From: Candidatus Binataceae bacterium
Lineage (GTDB): Bacteria; Desulfobacterota; Binatia; Binatales; Binataceae
Direction of reading: 5' to 3'
Length of the DNA stretch: 50,553 bases
Assembly (NCBI GenBank): GCA_035500095.1
Contig: DATJXN010000120.1
Span: 1 to 50,553 of the forward strand
Under the pieces are notes generated by a model. The model had not been told where the DNA came from, did not search any database, and saw only the letters and a list, made by a program, of their open reading frames with translations. A program made the position numbers and the translations under genes. How positions within the stretch are numbered: the first letter of the stretch is position 1; each line of letters begins with the position of its first letter. Below are positions 25,763-34,165 of this stretch, piece by piece.

Positions 25763-27097
25763 TTACGAAAGCGTGGTGGCGGGCGCGGGATCGGGAGAGC
25801 GCGCAACCAGGTCCTCGTCGAGCCGGGTGAGCACGCGGCCGCGAGTTTCCGGAATCAGCCAGATCAGCATCGAGCCCAGCGCCGAGAACGCCGCGCCGAT
25901 CGACAGCGCCGCGCCGAACCCGATTGAGCGGCTCATCACCGCGATCGCCATCGGGGTAAAGAACTGCAGGCCGCGGGTCACGTTGAGCAGCAATCCGAGC
26001 GCTGAGTTACGCACCTTGGTCGGCAGCAGTTCGGAAACGATCGGCCCGGTGCCCGACCAGATGCCGGTGCCAAATCCCGCCAGCGCCATCGCGCCCGCGA
26101 CGAGCCCGGGCACCCCAATCGCCCATGGCCACAGGATGGTCGCGGGCAGCAGCCCGAACGCCATCATCGCGGCGAAGGCCGAATACACCGGCCGCCGCCC
26201 GAAGCGGTCGGCGAGGAGGCCGAAGCTCGCGTAGCCGGCGACCGCGCCGATCTGCATTCCCATCATGAGGCGGCTCGCCGCGCGGTCGCTCAAATTGCGG
26301 GTGAGCCTCAGATAGCCGGGCATCCAACTGTAGGTGAACCAGTAGGCTTCCGAGTTCACCCAGATAACCAGGAACAGCAGCATCAGGATTCCGAGGTATG
26401 GGCGGAGGGCCCCCAGCTCCTCGCGTGTAAGCCACTCGCCGCCGCCGGCCATCCGGCGCTGCCATACGTCGCTCTCCGGAAGCCATCGCCAGACCGCGGC
26501 CGCGACCAGGAGCGCCGGCAGCGAGGAGAGCGCGAAGGTAGCGCGCCATCCGATCACCGGTGTGACGTAACCGGCGAGGAACGCGGCGATGAATACGCCG
26601 AGCGGCGCTCCCACCTGAACGTAGGCCGCGTAGCGCGCGCGCCGGGCGGGCGGCACGGTCTCGGCCACCAGGCTCTGCCCGGCGGCCCACTCGCCGCCGA
26701 TTCCGATTCCGGTGAGCGAGCGGAAGATCAGCAGATGCGCAAGGCTAAGGCTCGCCGCGCAGAGCAGCGTGCCGAAGCCGTAGATGAGCACGGTCGCGAT
26801 GATCGTCGGACGCCGGCCGAAGCGATCGCCGATAAAGCCAAAAAGAAGCCCGCCGAGCGCCGTCATCAGCAACGAGAGGCCCATCGCGAATGACGCCTCG
26901 AGCTTGCCCAGGTGCAGATCGTGCGCCATCGGCACCATCAAAAACGAGTAGAGGATGAGATCGTAGAAGTCGAAGATCCAGGCGACGAGGCAGAGCGTGA
27001 CGATCCGGTACTGGGGCCAGCCCATCGGCTGCTCGCTCATCAGCAGCGCCGGGGCTGGAGTCGCGGCGGCGCGCGAGTCCGGGCCAGCCCCGTTCAT
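25763..27097 (-). CDS. MFS transporter, sugar/metabolite:H+ symporter type
   Basis: The 444-residue inner-membrane protein has twelve predicted helices. It shows the duplicated MFS loop signature (GFIGDRFGRRP after helix 2 and LLADRFGRRPVY in the second half) and the motif GIGIGGEWAAGQSL that marks the aromatic-acid/metabolite:H+ symporter subfamily (ShiA/PcaK/KgtP). ATG 27097 has GGGAG upstream; ATG 27040 (MSEQPMGW) is an alternative. The substrate is probably an organic acid; no catabolic genes adjoin it. Confidence 0.88.
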   Translation of the reverse strand: MNGAGPDSRAAATPAPALLMSEQPMGWPQYRIVTLCLVAWIFDFYDLILYSFLMVPMAHDLHLGKLEASFAMGLSLLMTALGGLLFGFIGDRFGRRPTIIATVLIYGFGTLLCAASLSLAHLLIFRSLTGIGIGGEWAAGQSLVAETVPPARRARYAAYVQVGAPLGVFIAAFLAGYVTPVIGWRATFALSSLPALLVAAAVWRWLPESDVWQRRMAGGGEWLTREELGALRPYLGILMLLFLVIWVNSEAYWFTYSWMPGYLRLTRNLSDRAASRLMMGMQIGAVAGYASFGLLADRFGRRPVYSAFAAMMAFGLLPATILWPWAIGVPGLVAGAMALAGFGTGIWSGTGPIVSELLPTKVRNSALGLLLNVTRGLQFFTPMAIAVMSRSIGFGAALSIGAAFSALGSMLIWLIPETRGRVLTRLDEDLVARSPDPAPATTLS

Positions 27098-27301
27098 CGC
27101 GGCTCCCGGCGCGCCGTGCGGCGCGCCGCTCCTCTGCGCTCGGTATCCTCCTTCATCGCCGCCAGTTTTCCGCCAATCCCGGCGGTACTGGTCCCGCCAG
27201 CCGGGTTGTGGTTGGCTATCATTGGGGTTTGGCTCGCGGCTTTTCAAGAGACCGCGCAAAATCCCCGGAGCGCAGGCTCGCGGCTGGATAGGAGACAGGG
27301 C

Positions 27302-29053
27302 ATGATCAAACGGATGCTGCGATGGCTGGTGCGAACGGCCGTTATCTTAATCGTCTTCGGCATCATCAGTCACTTCGTCAAATGGTGGTCGCATCGCGTT
27401 GCGCCCGGCTCGGTGATCGAGCTCGCGCTGAAGGGTCCGGTAATCGAGCGCGGCACGGACGGTCTGCGCGGACTGGTTGACGAGAACCGCACGCCGCTCA
27501 ACGTGGCGCGCCGAGCGCTGCGCGAGGCGGCCGACGATCCGCGAATCGTCGGGCTCGCAATCCGTATCACTGACCCCGAGATGGAGTTCGCGCAGGCCCA
27601 GGAATTGAGTGCGCTCATCCGCGGCTTCGCGGCTCATCACAAATGGACCACCGCATATCTCGAAAGCGCCGGCGACTTCGACTCCGGCAATCTGCCCTAC
27701 CTGGTCGCGGCAGCCGCCGGCGAGGTCTCGATGATGCCCGAGGGCGAGATCGAGCTGATGGGCGTGCGGCTGCAGGAGCTGTTCGCGCGCGGACTGTTCG
27801 ACAAGGTCGGGATCAGACCCAACTTCGCCGCGATCGGCAAATATAAAAGCGCCGCCAACATCTTCACCGAAAAGGACTTCACCGCCGCTCAACGCGAGGA
27901 GGATGAAGCACTGGCGGGCGGTCTGTTCGATCAGCTGGTCGCCACGGCCGCCGGCGAGCGCCATCTCGAACCCGCGCAGCTCCGCGCGCTGATCGACCAG
28001 GCGCCGCTCAGCGCCAAGGCCGGGCTCAAAGCCCACCTCATCGATCGGATCGAGTACGGCGACGAATTCACCGACCGGGTCAAGGCCTGGAGCGGGCACG
28101 ACCACGAGATCGTCAAGTACTCCGACTACAAGCAAGTTCCGCTGCTGCCGCACCTCGGCCATCGCGACAGCATCGCGGTGGTCTACGCCGACGGTGCGAT
28201 TCAAGAGGGACAGGGCGGATTCGATCCGCTCCTTTCGCCGGGAGGCGACGCGGTCGGCTCGGATGACCTGGTCGAGGCGCTCGACCAGGCGCGCGACGAC
28301 GATTCGGTGCGGGCGGTGGTCCTGCGCATCAACTCGCCCGGCGGCTCGGTGATCGCCTCCGAGCTCATCCGGCGCGCGGCCGAACTGCTGGCCAAGGAAA
28401 AGCCGCTGGTAGTGAGCATGTCAGGCTACGCGGCTTCAGGCGGCTACTGGATCGCGATGCCGGCCGAGAAGATTTTTGCCGAGCCGGCGACCATCACGGG
28501 CTCGATCGGCGTGCTCGGCGGCAAGTTCAATATCGCGCCGCTCTTGACCTCGATCGGAGTGAACGGCGCTGCGATCGCACACGGCGCCAACGCCACGATG
28601 TTCGATGCCTTCGCCGACTTCACCCCTGCGCAGCAGCACTTGTTCCGCGATCAGCTCCTGGGTGAGACCTATCAGCATTTCGTCAACCTCGTCGCCAAGC
28701 AACGCGGCCTGACTCCCACGCGCGTCGACCAGATTGCGCAGGGCCGCGTTTGGACCGGCGCAGAGGCGGTCAAACTCAAACTCGTCGACGGCATCGGCGG
28801 CCTCGACGAGGCGATCAAAGCGGCGCGGAAGCTCGCCAAGATACCCGAGGACACCAAGCTTGGGACAGTCGAACTGCCGGCGCCGCCGGGGCTGTTCAAG
28901 AGCCTGATGAAAGGGAATCTGGGCAACGACGGTGCGCTGCGCACCGGCATCTCCGCGCAACTGCGCGCGATGGTCTGGATGCTCAACGCTGCGGCCGGCG
29001 CGCATGGCGGATGGCTTCGCGCGGTGTTATGTCCGGTGGCGCCGGTGATTTGA
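27302..29053 (+). CDS. sppA: Signal peptide peptidase SppA, 67-kDa type
   Basis: The 583-residue protein degrades cleaved signal peptides at the inner membrane. It has one N-terminal membrane anchor (residues 8-27) and two tandem S49 domains. The general-base Lys182 lies in KYKSAANIF in the first half and nucleophile Ser379 lies in SGYAASGGYW in the second half. This split Lys/Ser arrangement matches E. coli SppA (Lys209/Ser409). ATG 27302 follows GGAGACAGG. The frame remains open far upstream through the MFS gene, but that part is not coding. Confidence 0.93.
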   Translation: MIKRMLRWLVRTAVILIVFGIISHFVKWWSHRVAPGSVIELALKGPVIERGTDGLRGLVDENRTPLNVARRALREAADDPRIVGLAIRITDPEMEFAQAQELSALIRGFAAHHKWTTAYLESAGDFDSGNLPYLVAAAAGEVSMMPEGEIELMGVRLQELFARGLFDKVGIRPNFAAIGKYKSAANIFTEKDFTAAQREEDEALAGGLFDQLVATAAGERHLEPAQLRALIDQAPLSAKAGLKAHLIDRIEYGDEFTDRVKAWSGHDHEIVKYSDYKQVPLLPHLGHRDSIAVVYADGAIQEGQGGFDPLLSPGGDAVGSDDLVEALDQARDDDSVRAVVLRINSPGGSVIASELIRRAAELLAKEKPLVVSMSGYAASGGYWIAMPAEKIFAEPATITGSIGVLGGKFNIAPLLTSIGVNGAAIAHGANATMFDAFADFTPAQQHLFRDQLLGETYQHFVNLVAKQRGLTPTRVDQIAQGRVWTGAEAVKLKLVDGIGGLDEAIKAARKLAKIPEDTKLGTVELPAPPGLFKSLMKGNLGNDGALRTGISAQLRAMVWMLNAAAGAHGGWLRAVLCPVAPVI

Positions 29054-29126
29054 TGCGCCGCGAAAAAACTCAGGTGGCCGGAGACATCGGTGAAAAGCTG
29101 AAGGAGAAACCACGGGAGAAATTGCG

Positions 29127-29543
29127 ATGGACGCGCAGCTTGAAGGTTTTCTCAACACGTTGGGCGAGGCCGAGCGCGCCGGCGGCCGCGTCCTGCACGA
29201 ACTGACCGCCGAGGCTCGCTCGCTCGAGCTTCGCGAACTGCTCAAAAAGGTCGGCCACGACGAGGGCTACTACGCGGGCGAGCTTGCGGCGCACGTCCGC
29301 CGTCTCGGCGGCGTCGCGTCAAACAAGACCGGCGACTTCGTCGAAAAGGTGCGCGCGGTGGGGGACTTCCACGGCAAGCTCGAGCTGCTCAACCGCGGCC
29401 AGCGCTGGGTAATCCGCAAGATCGAGGAAAACCTCGGGACTATCGCGGACGCCGAGCTGCGCGCCTTTCTCGCGGTGATGGCCAAAGGCCACTACGTCAA
29501 TATCGGCGCGGTCGATGACGCGCTCAAGGAAGGTCTGCTCTGA
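29127..29543 (+). CDS. Small all-helical protein, ferritin-like (DUF6306-type)
   Basis: The 138-residue protein is almost entirely helical, with a regular pattern of His/Glu residues: LNTLGEAERAGGRVL, KKVGHDEGYYAGELAAHV and a repeated E/H spacing as in four-helix ferritin-like bundles. I recall similar proteins labelled DUF6306 in nitrogen-metabolising bacteria, but this could not be checked. Start ATG 29127 follows GGGAGAA. It lies 73 bp after sppA and overlaps the downstream esterase at CTGA, so the two are probably co-translated. Metal binding is inferred only. Confidence 0.7.
   Translation: MDAQLEGFLNTLGEAERAGGRVLHELTAEARSLELRELLKKVGHDEGYYAGELAAHVRRLGGVASNKTGDFVEKVRAVGDFHGKLELLNRGQRWVIRKIEENLGTIADAELRAFLAVMAKGHYVNIGAVDDALKEGLL
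29526..29533 (+). promoter_or_regulatory. Shine-Dalgarno deciding a CTG start
   Basis: AAGGAAGG lies 6 nt upstream of CTG 29540. It is the strongest ribosome binding site in this stretch and has no other start codon at a suitable distance. Confidence 0.6.
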
Positions 29544-30541
29544 GCCGCTCGGGCGGGCGCGGCCGCGGACGGCGCGGCCGCGCGGTTTTCGCGCTGATCG
29601 CCCTCGTCGCGTCCGTGCCCGCGGGCGTCGGCGCGAGCGGCGAAACGCTCGGCCCCGGGAGCCATCGGATTAAGCTCCACTTCGGCGGACTTGCGCGAAG
29701 TTACATCGTGCACGTTCCTCCCCAGAGCTTCGCGGACGGAGCCTTCCCGGTCATCCTGAATTTTCACGGCGCGGGTAGCAACGCGCAGCAGCAGGAGTGG
29801 TACTCGGCGATGGACGCGACGGCCGACCGCGCCGGCTTCCTCGCGGTGTATCCGAACGGAACCGGGCGTGGCACGCGCGCGCTCACCTGGAACGCCGGCG
29901 GATGCTGCGCCTATGCCGAGCGCAACCGTGTCGACGACGTTGGCTTCACCAGGGCCCTGCTTGACGACCTAGCCACGCGAGTCCGCGTCGATCGCGCGCG
30001 GGTGTACGCGACCGGCATCTCGAACGGCGGAATGATGGCCTTCCGGCTCGGGGTCGAGGCCGCGGACCTTATCGCGGCAATCGCGCCGGTTGAGGGCGCC
30101 CTGATGGTCGAGGCGTCAGGACCCGCGCGGGCGATGCCGCTGATGCTCTTCAATAGCGTCGACGATCGCTACGTGCCTTACGGGGGCCGCCCCGGATTGC
30201 TCGGCGGCCTCTCTCGCGCGACGCGCTATCCGCGCGTTCCGGGAGTGGATGAAGAGGTGGTGCGATGGCGCGGATTCGACGGCTGTCCGTCAGGGGCGCA
30301 GGTCGGGCCGGAGTTGAAGGGCGCTTCGGGCTCTGCGGATGCGGGCAACACCGCGACCCGCTACGAATGGGGGCCCTGCCGCGACGGCAGCAGAATCGTG
30401 CTGTGGAAGCTGTCAGGCTCGGGGCATGTGTGGCCGGGCGCATCGCGCTCGGTTTTCTACCTGGGACGCGGCACGCGGGTCATCGACGCTAACGATCAGA
30501 TGTGGCAGTTCTTTCGCGATTTTTCGCCGGCCCGCAGATAG
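29540..30541 (+). CDS. Secreted PHB-depolymerase-family esterase (LpqC-like), probable CTG start
   Basis: The 333-residue reading begins at CTG 29540, which overlaps the upstream stop (CTGA) and lies 6 nt after AAGGAAGG. From it, residues 2-32 form an excellent signal peptide: an Arg-rich n-region (RGRGRRGR), a hydrophobic core (AVFALIALVASV) and a small-residue cleavage site near GVGAS. The first ATG/GTG/TTG in this frame is GTG 29615, which would remove the signal. The mature domain has the oxyanion strand ILNFHGAGS, nucleophile Ser161 in TGISNGGM, and a C-terminal GSGHVWPG His. This is the PHB depolymerase/feruloyl esterase (LpqC) type. The product would be periplasmic or secreted; the substrate is uncertain. 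Confidence 0.85.
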   Translation: MSRSGGRGRGRRGRAVFALIALVASVPAGVGASGETLGPGSHRIKLHFGGLARSYIVHVPPQSFADGAFPVILNFHGAGSNAQQQEWYSAMDATADRAGFLAVYPNGTGRGTRALTWNAGGCCAYAERNRVDDVGFTRALLDDLATRVRVDRARVYATGISNGGMMAFRLGVEAADLIAAIAPVEGALMVEASGPARAMPLMLFNSVDDRYVPYGGRPGLLGGLSRATRYPRVPGVDEEVVRWRGFDGCPSGAQVGPELKGASGSADAGNTATRYEWGPCRDGSRIVLWKLSGSGHVWPGASRSVFYLGRGTRVIDANDQMWQFFRDFSPARR

Positions 30542-30589
30542 GCGCCAGCACCAGAGGCCGCGCGCGCGCCGAATCGGCGTTGGAAGGAC

Positions 30590-30617
30590 GCTGCCGGGCC
30601 GCGCGCGGCCCGGCAGC
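30590..30617 (+). terminator. Perfect 28-nt palindrome, terminator-like, between convergent genes
   Basis: GCTGCCGGGCCGCG is followed directly by its exact reverse complement (14 bp on each side), then GCCATTTTC. It sits 48 nt after the esterase stop and 26 nt before the end of the convergent DUF1329 gene. It probably acts as a terminator for the plus-strand transcript, perhaps for both. Confidence 0.65.
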
Positions 30618-30643
30618 GCCATTTTCATTCGTTCACCAACTGC

Positions 30644-32104
30644 CTAGCGATGGATCTCTTCGAGCTTGTTGATGTCGTAGAGCTTCTCCGCTTCAGGTCC
30701 CTTCAGGTTCGGGAAGCCGCCCGGAACGATCCAGATCGTGCCGCGATCGTTCTGCACGTCGAGCACCTGCACCGACTGGAACTCTGTCGTGAAGACGCCC
30801 TTGTTGATCGGGTACATCCAGTCGTCCTTGTCGAAGCTTTCGCTCCACTTCTTCTGGAATTCCCAGACCTTCCAGAGTTTGTCCTTGTGGTCGAAGGCTT
30901 CCATCAGCCACGCGTCATAGTTCTGCGAATCCCAATCCTCGACGACGCTCTTGTACGGATGACGCTCGCTGAGCGGCGTGCGCTCTTCGATGGCAAAGCG
31001 CCGCATCGTCCACGTATCGTTCGGGATGATTCCGTTGGGGCCGTAAAGATAGGTATATGCGTGAACGGAATCGACGACCGCCAGCTGATCTTTCCATCCG
31101 AGGAAACGCCAGTGCCACTCGAGCTCGCGCCCGGAGAAGCTGTAGAAATCTTCGAGCGTATGGTCGGTGCCCAGCAACGAGTCCGACTTGACCTCGGCCG
31201 AAATACGGCGCACGCGGCGCAGGTTCGGGATATAGGCCCAGCCGTCGTCTTCGCGATGCGGGTCGGCGTAACGGTAGATGATGAACGCGGTGCCGCGGAT
31301 GTCAAACGGCGAGTAGAAACCCGTGAACTCCTTGAACTCGAACGCTGCAGCATTAGGCACCGGCAGCGTGTGATTCTCCAGCATCGCAAGATGCGTATAG
31401 AAGACCTTGCGATAGAACGCATCCAGCGTGCGCTGGAAGTTGCCGCCGCCGCCATATATCAGCTTCATCACTTCGGCTGACGGCAATCTCGGATTCACGC
31501 CGGACTCCGTCCAACCCGCGCTGTTCATCCAGTCGGTCGGAGGCAGCTCCCAGGTGGGGATGTCGTGCGAGCCGCCAGAGCGGTCCCAGGTGGCTGGAGC
31601 CATGCACGAGAATCCGAAGCTCTGCCATCGATACTCGTAGTTCCAGACCGCTTTCCATCCGGCGTCAGGATCGCTTTCCTTGACCGAGGCATTGGGAAAC
31701 GGCTGTCCGCATACGTAGTTGCCCACGGTGTGATCCGGGAGCAATTTGACCTGCGACTGATACTTCTCCGTGCAGGCCATGTAGTCCTGGCGGGGAGTAT
31801 GGTCCACCGGAGCCGCGATCGGCGCCTTGAACTCGGGGAAGTTCAGCTGTTCGAGATAGCCGGGAAAAATGAACGGCCGCATGCGCTCGAGATCTTTTGC
31901 GGTGAGCACGTCGCCGACCTTGAAGTCGGGCTTTGCGTCCTTATACTTGGCCAACCACTGGTCGAATGTGGCTCTGGTGTAGCTCTTTACGTCCTGCGCC
32001 ATGGCGGGACGCGCGCAAAGCAAGGCACCGGCAATGACCAACAGCCCTGCCAGCGCGATGCACCTGCTTCCCGCCGCCTCAGTCATCTTCGGTTTGATCC
32101 ACAT
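30644..32104 (-). CDS. DUF1329 family envelope protein
   Basis: The 486-residue protein begins at ATG 32104 with a signal peptide (hydrophobic 15-31, cleavage AMA/Q near residue 36). The mature part has the DUF1329 pattern: DLERMRPFIFPGYLEQLNFPEF near the N-terminus, later RGTAFIIYRYADPHREDDGWAY, NLRRVRRISA and DSLLGTDHTLEDFYSFSG, and a GGFPNLKGPEAEKLYDIN end. DUF1329 proteins are LolA/LolB-fold related periplasmic or outer-membrane proteins, often found near RND transporters and steroid or alkane catabolism genes. Here the neighbour is a membrane-anchored HEAT protein upstream. Ligand unknown, probably a lipid. Confidence 0.88.
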   Translation of the reverse strand: MWIKPKMTEAAGSRCIALAGLLVIAGALLCARPAMAQDVKSYTRATFDQWLAKYKDAKPDFKVGDVLTAKDLERMRPFIFPGYLEQLNFPEFKAPIAAPVDHTPRQDYMACTEKYQSQVKLLPDHTVGNYVCGQPFPNASVKESDPDAGWKAVWNYEYRWQSFGFSCMAPATWDRSGGSHDIPTWELPPTDWMNSAGWTESGVNPRLPSAEVMKLIYGGGGNFQRTLDAFYRKVFYTHLAMLENHTLPVPNAAAFEFKEFTGFYSPFDIRGTAFIIYRYADPHREDDGWAYIPNLRRVRRISAEVKSDSLLGTDHTLEDFYSFSGRELEWHWRFLGWKDQLAVVDSVHAYTYLYGPNGIIPNDTWTMRRFAIEERTPLSERHPYKSVVEDWDSQNYDAWLMEAFDHKDKLWKVWEFQKKWSESFDKDDWMYPINKGVFTTEFQSVQVLDVQNDRGTIWIVPGGFPNLKGPEAEKLYDINKLEEIHR

Positions 32105-32220
32105 AACCCTTTCGCTGTCCTCCCTCGTGATGCGTTTCGAAATTCAGCCCTCGATGATCCCCTCCTGACTTCCGATCCCTATCTTCACGCTTGCCCCCAA
32201 CTCACACGTTCTTCCCTGAT

Positions 32221-33597
32221 TCATGCCCCGCCCGACGATTTGCCCTCCAGCAGCCGCATCGCCGTCCGATCCAGCGCGTCCGCCGCCGTGTAGCGCACCG
32301 TATGGTCGAGCTCCGCGACCATCGCAATGAGCGGCACAACCGAGCGATCTCCGCCGATTCTGCCCAATGCCCATGCCACCTCGGCCCGCGCCATCGGATC
32401 CTCGGTCTCATCTGCCGTCCGGACGAGCAATCCGACTTCGGCGGCGCCGCCCGACAAGCCCACCGCGCGAATGCCCATCAGCGACAACTCGGAGTCCGGC
32501 GAAGCGACCGCCGCGATCACGACGTCGCGCGCGTTGCGGAATTCCACTTCGTCGAGAAGTTGAGCCACATGGAGGCGGGTGATCGAATCGTCGTCCTGGA
32601 TTGCGGCTTTGAGGTAGGCGGCGCCGGCGGGGTCGCCGTAATGGGTGAGCGCCGCCGCCGCGCCGATTCTCACGTCAATATTGCGATCGCTTAGCGCCTC
32701 CCGCAGCAGGCCGGCCACGCGCGGATCGCCCGCCCGGCCGAGCGCTACCGCGGCCATCGCGCGCGCGTCATCGTCGACCCTGCCGCTCAGGATAGGCTCG
32801 GCGATTTGAACCGCCGAGCCGTCACCCAAGCGCAACAGCGCGTACGCCGCGCCGGCTCTTTCGAAGGAATCCCGCGCCGCGGCGGCGAATCGTCTAAGGA
32901 CGGGAATCGCGGCGCGGTTCCCAAGCTGGCCCAGTCCCCGCGCGGCGGCGATGCGCGTCGTTCGATCCGGACCTTCCAAGGCGCGCCCCAGCAATTCGCT
33001 CGCGCCCGGGTCGTGAGCTTCGGCGGCTCCGTCCACGACGATTCGCCGGTACGCGGGTGCGGTCGAGAGATAGAGCTGGCCCAGAGCTTCCACGGCGTCC
33101 GCGTCGCCTACATCTCCCAGTCCATCCGCCACGGCCATCCTGAGGGCGGGCTTGCGGGTGCCCTCAAAAATCTCGACCAGACGCGCAATCTCGTCGTGGT
33201 CGCCCGCAGCGGCAAGCGCGCTGATCGCGTAGCAGCGCTCGTACGGGTCGGACTCATACAGGCCACGGCGCAGCACGAGCACGGAAAAGGACCGCAATGC
33301 CGCGAGGCCCGCCGGTTTGTCGAATCGATACGAGCTTCCAATCCGCGCGCTCGCTCCCCACAAATCGCCGCGCTCGACCATCGCGCCAATCACGCTCATC
33401 GAGGGATCGGTGGAAATGTCGAGGAGCGCGGGAAAGGAAGAGTGTGTAAAAAAGTGGTTTCGGCTAATCCGAAAGACGGCCACGGCCGCGATGAGGAGCA
33501 CGGCCGCGACGGAGCTAGCGACAAGCGGCCCTGAGTAGCGCCTCAGAGCCCTCGCGCCTGCTGCTAGGAACGCTCGATTCGCCTTGCCAGAAGTCAC
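32221..33597 (-). CDS. Membrane-anchored HEAT-repeat protein
   Basis: The 458-residue protein starts at GTG 33597. It has one N-terminal membrane helix (about residues 22-43) and about 10 HEAT/PBS-lyase-like repeats from residue 110 to the end, for example GDVGDADAVEALGQLY, ARGLGQLGNRAAIPVLRRF, ALGRAGDPRVAGLLREAL and ALGRIGGDRSVVPLIAMV. These form a curved helical scaffold, probably in the periplasm. It precedes the DUF1329 gene by 116 bp on the same strand and may be its partner. No enzymatic motif is seen. The upstream 256 bp are relatively AT-rich and could hold its promoter. Confidence 0.82.
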   Translation of the reverse strand: MTSGKANRAFLAAGARALRRYSGPLVASSVAAVLLIAAVAVFRISRNHFFTHSSFPALLDISTDPSMSVIGAMVERGDLWGASARIGSSYRFDKPAGLAALRSFSVLVLRRGLYESDPYERCYAISALAAAGDHDEIARLVEIFEGTRKPALRMAVADGLGDVGDADAVEALGQLYLSTAPAYRRIVVDGAAEAHDPGASELLGRALEGPDRTTRIAAARGLGQLGNRAAIPVLRRFAAAARDSFERAGAAYALLRLGDGSAVQIAEPILSGRVDDDARAMAAVALGRAGDPRVAGLLREALSDRNIDVRIGAAAALTHYGDPAGAAYLKAAIQDDDSITRLHVAQLLDEVEFRNARDVVIAAVASPDSELSLMGIRAVGLSGGAAEVGLLVRTADETEDPMARAEVAWALGRIGGDRSVVPLIAMVAELDHTVRYTAADALDRTAMRLLEGKSSGGA

Positions 33598-33828
33598 CTG
33601 CGACCCCCGTCAACCAAGGCTGAAACTAACGTCTTGGATTACTCAGACTTATCTTCGGACTAGCTCGGTCTAATCCTTTGACAAGATTAAAGCAAACCAG
33701 AACAGGCAATTTTCGGATGAGATGCCCATGATTTTGCCTAAGTAGCCCCGCACCTCACTAAACGACCGGCCGGAGAAACAAGTTCCCCACATTGTACGCG
33801 GGCGTTTTACAATAGAAGAAATAGCGAA
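33598..33828. other. AT-richer intergenic region upstream of the HEAT-repeat gene
   Basis: This stretch separates the HEAT gene from the small conserved gene at 33854. It is visibly lower in G+C than its neighbours. GGATTA (33636-33641) and TAATCC (33671-33676) form an inverted repeat with additional GAC/GTC pairing, giving an imperfect hairpin in the leader of the HEAT gene. No believable coding frame. Confidence 0.4.
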
Positions 33829-33846
33829 AAGCCCAGCGGCGGGCTT
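33829..33846 (-). terminator. Rho-independent-type terminator of the 88-residue gene
   Basis: On the minus strand AAGCCC pairs with GGGCTT around GCCGCT, followed by TTTCGC, 8 nt after the stop codon at 33854. The stem is only 6 bp and the T-run is short. Confidence 0.5.
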
Positions 33847-33853
33847 CACATCA

Positions 33854-34120
33854 TCATGCGCTGCTGGGCCTGCGAGCCTCGGCTCGCGCCGCGCGGAGCA
33901 GCCCGGCGATTTCGCTCCGCGTATTCGCAGCGTAGCGCTCGAAGTCCGCACCGCGGCGCAAATCGGCGAACATCCCGGCGGGGTCCTCGTGGAAATGCAG
34001 AAAGGCGGCGGCGCCGCGATAGAAGATGCCGCGTTTGCGCTCGGTCAGGCCGGGGATCGTCCGGAGTTCTTCGAGCAGCGCTTCAATCGCTTCGAGCGCC
34101 TTGGGTCCGGCGTGCTTCAT
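33854..34120 (-). CDS. Small conserved protein of unknown function
   Basis: The 88-residue protein begins MKHAGPKALEAIEALLEEL and contains RKRGIFYRGAAAFLHFHEDPAGMFADLR. I recognise this as a conserved bacterial small-protein pattern (helix, then F-Y-R-G, then FLHFHED) without assigned function. It carries two His and several acidic residues in the FLHFHED segment that could bind metal, which is inference. Start ATG 34120 lies downstream of the CoA-transferase gene (gap 45 bp, same strand), so it may be co-transcribed. Followed by a terminator-like hairpin. Confidence 0.72.
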   Translation of the reverse strand: MKHAGPKALEAIEALLEELRTIPGLTERKRGIFYRGAAAFLHFHEDPAGMFADLRRGADFERYAANTRSEIAGLLRAARAEARRPSSA

Positions 34121-34165
34121 CGACCATCGATTTTGTCCCCGCCCGTCGTGCGGCGGGTGGCGCGT

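Noticed and set aside
26912..27301. Upstream extension of SppA through the MFS gene
   Set aside because: It is antisense to the MFS N-terminus; ATG 27302 has a ribosome binding site and leads straight into the membrane anchor.
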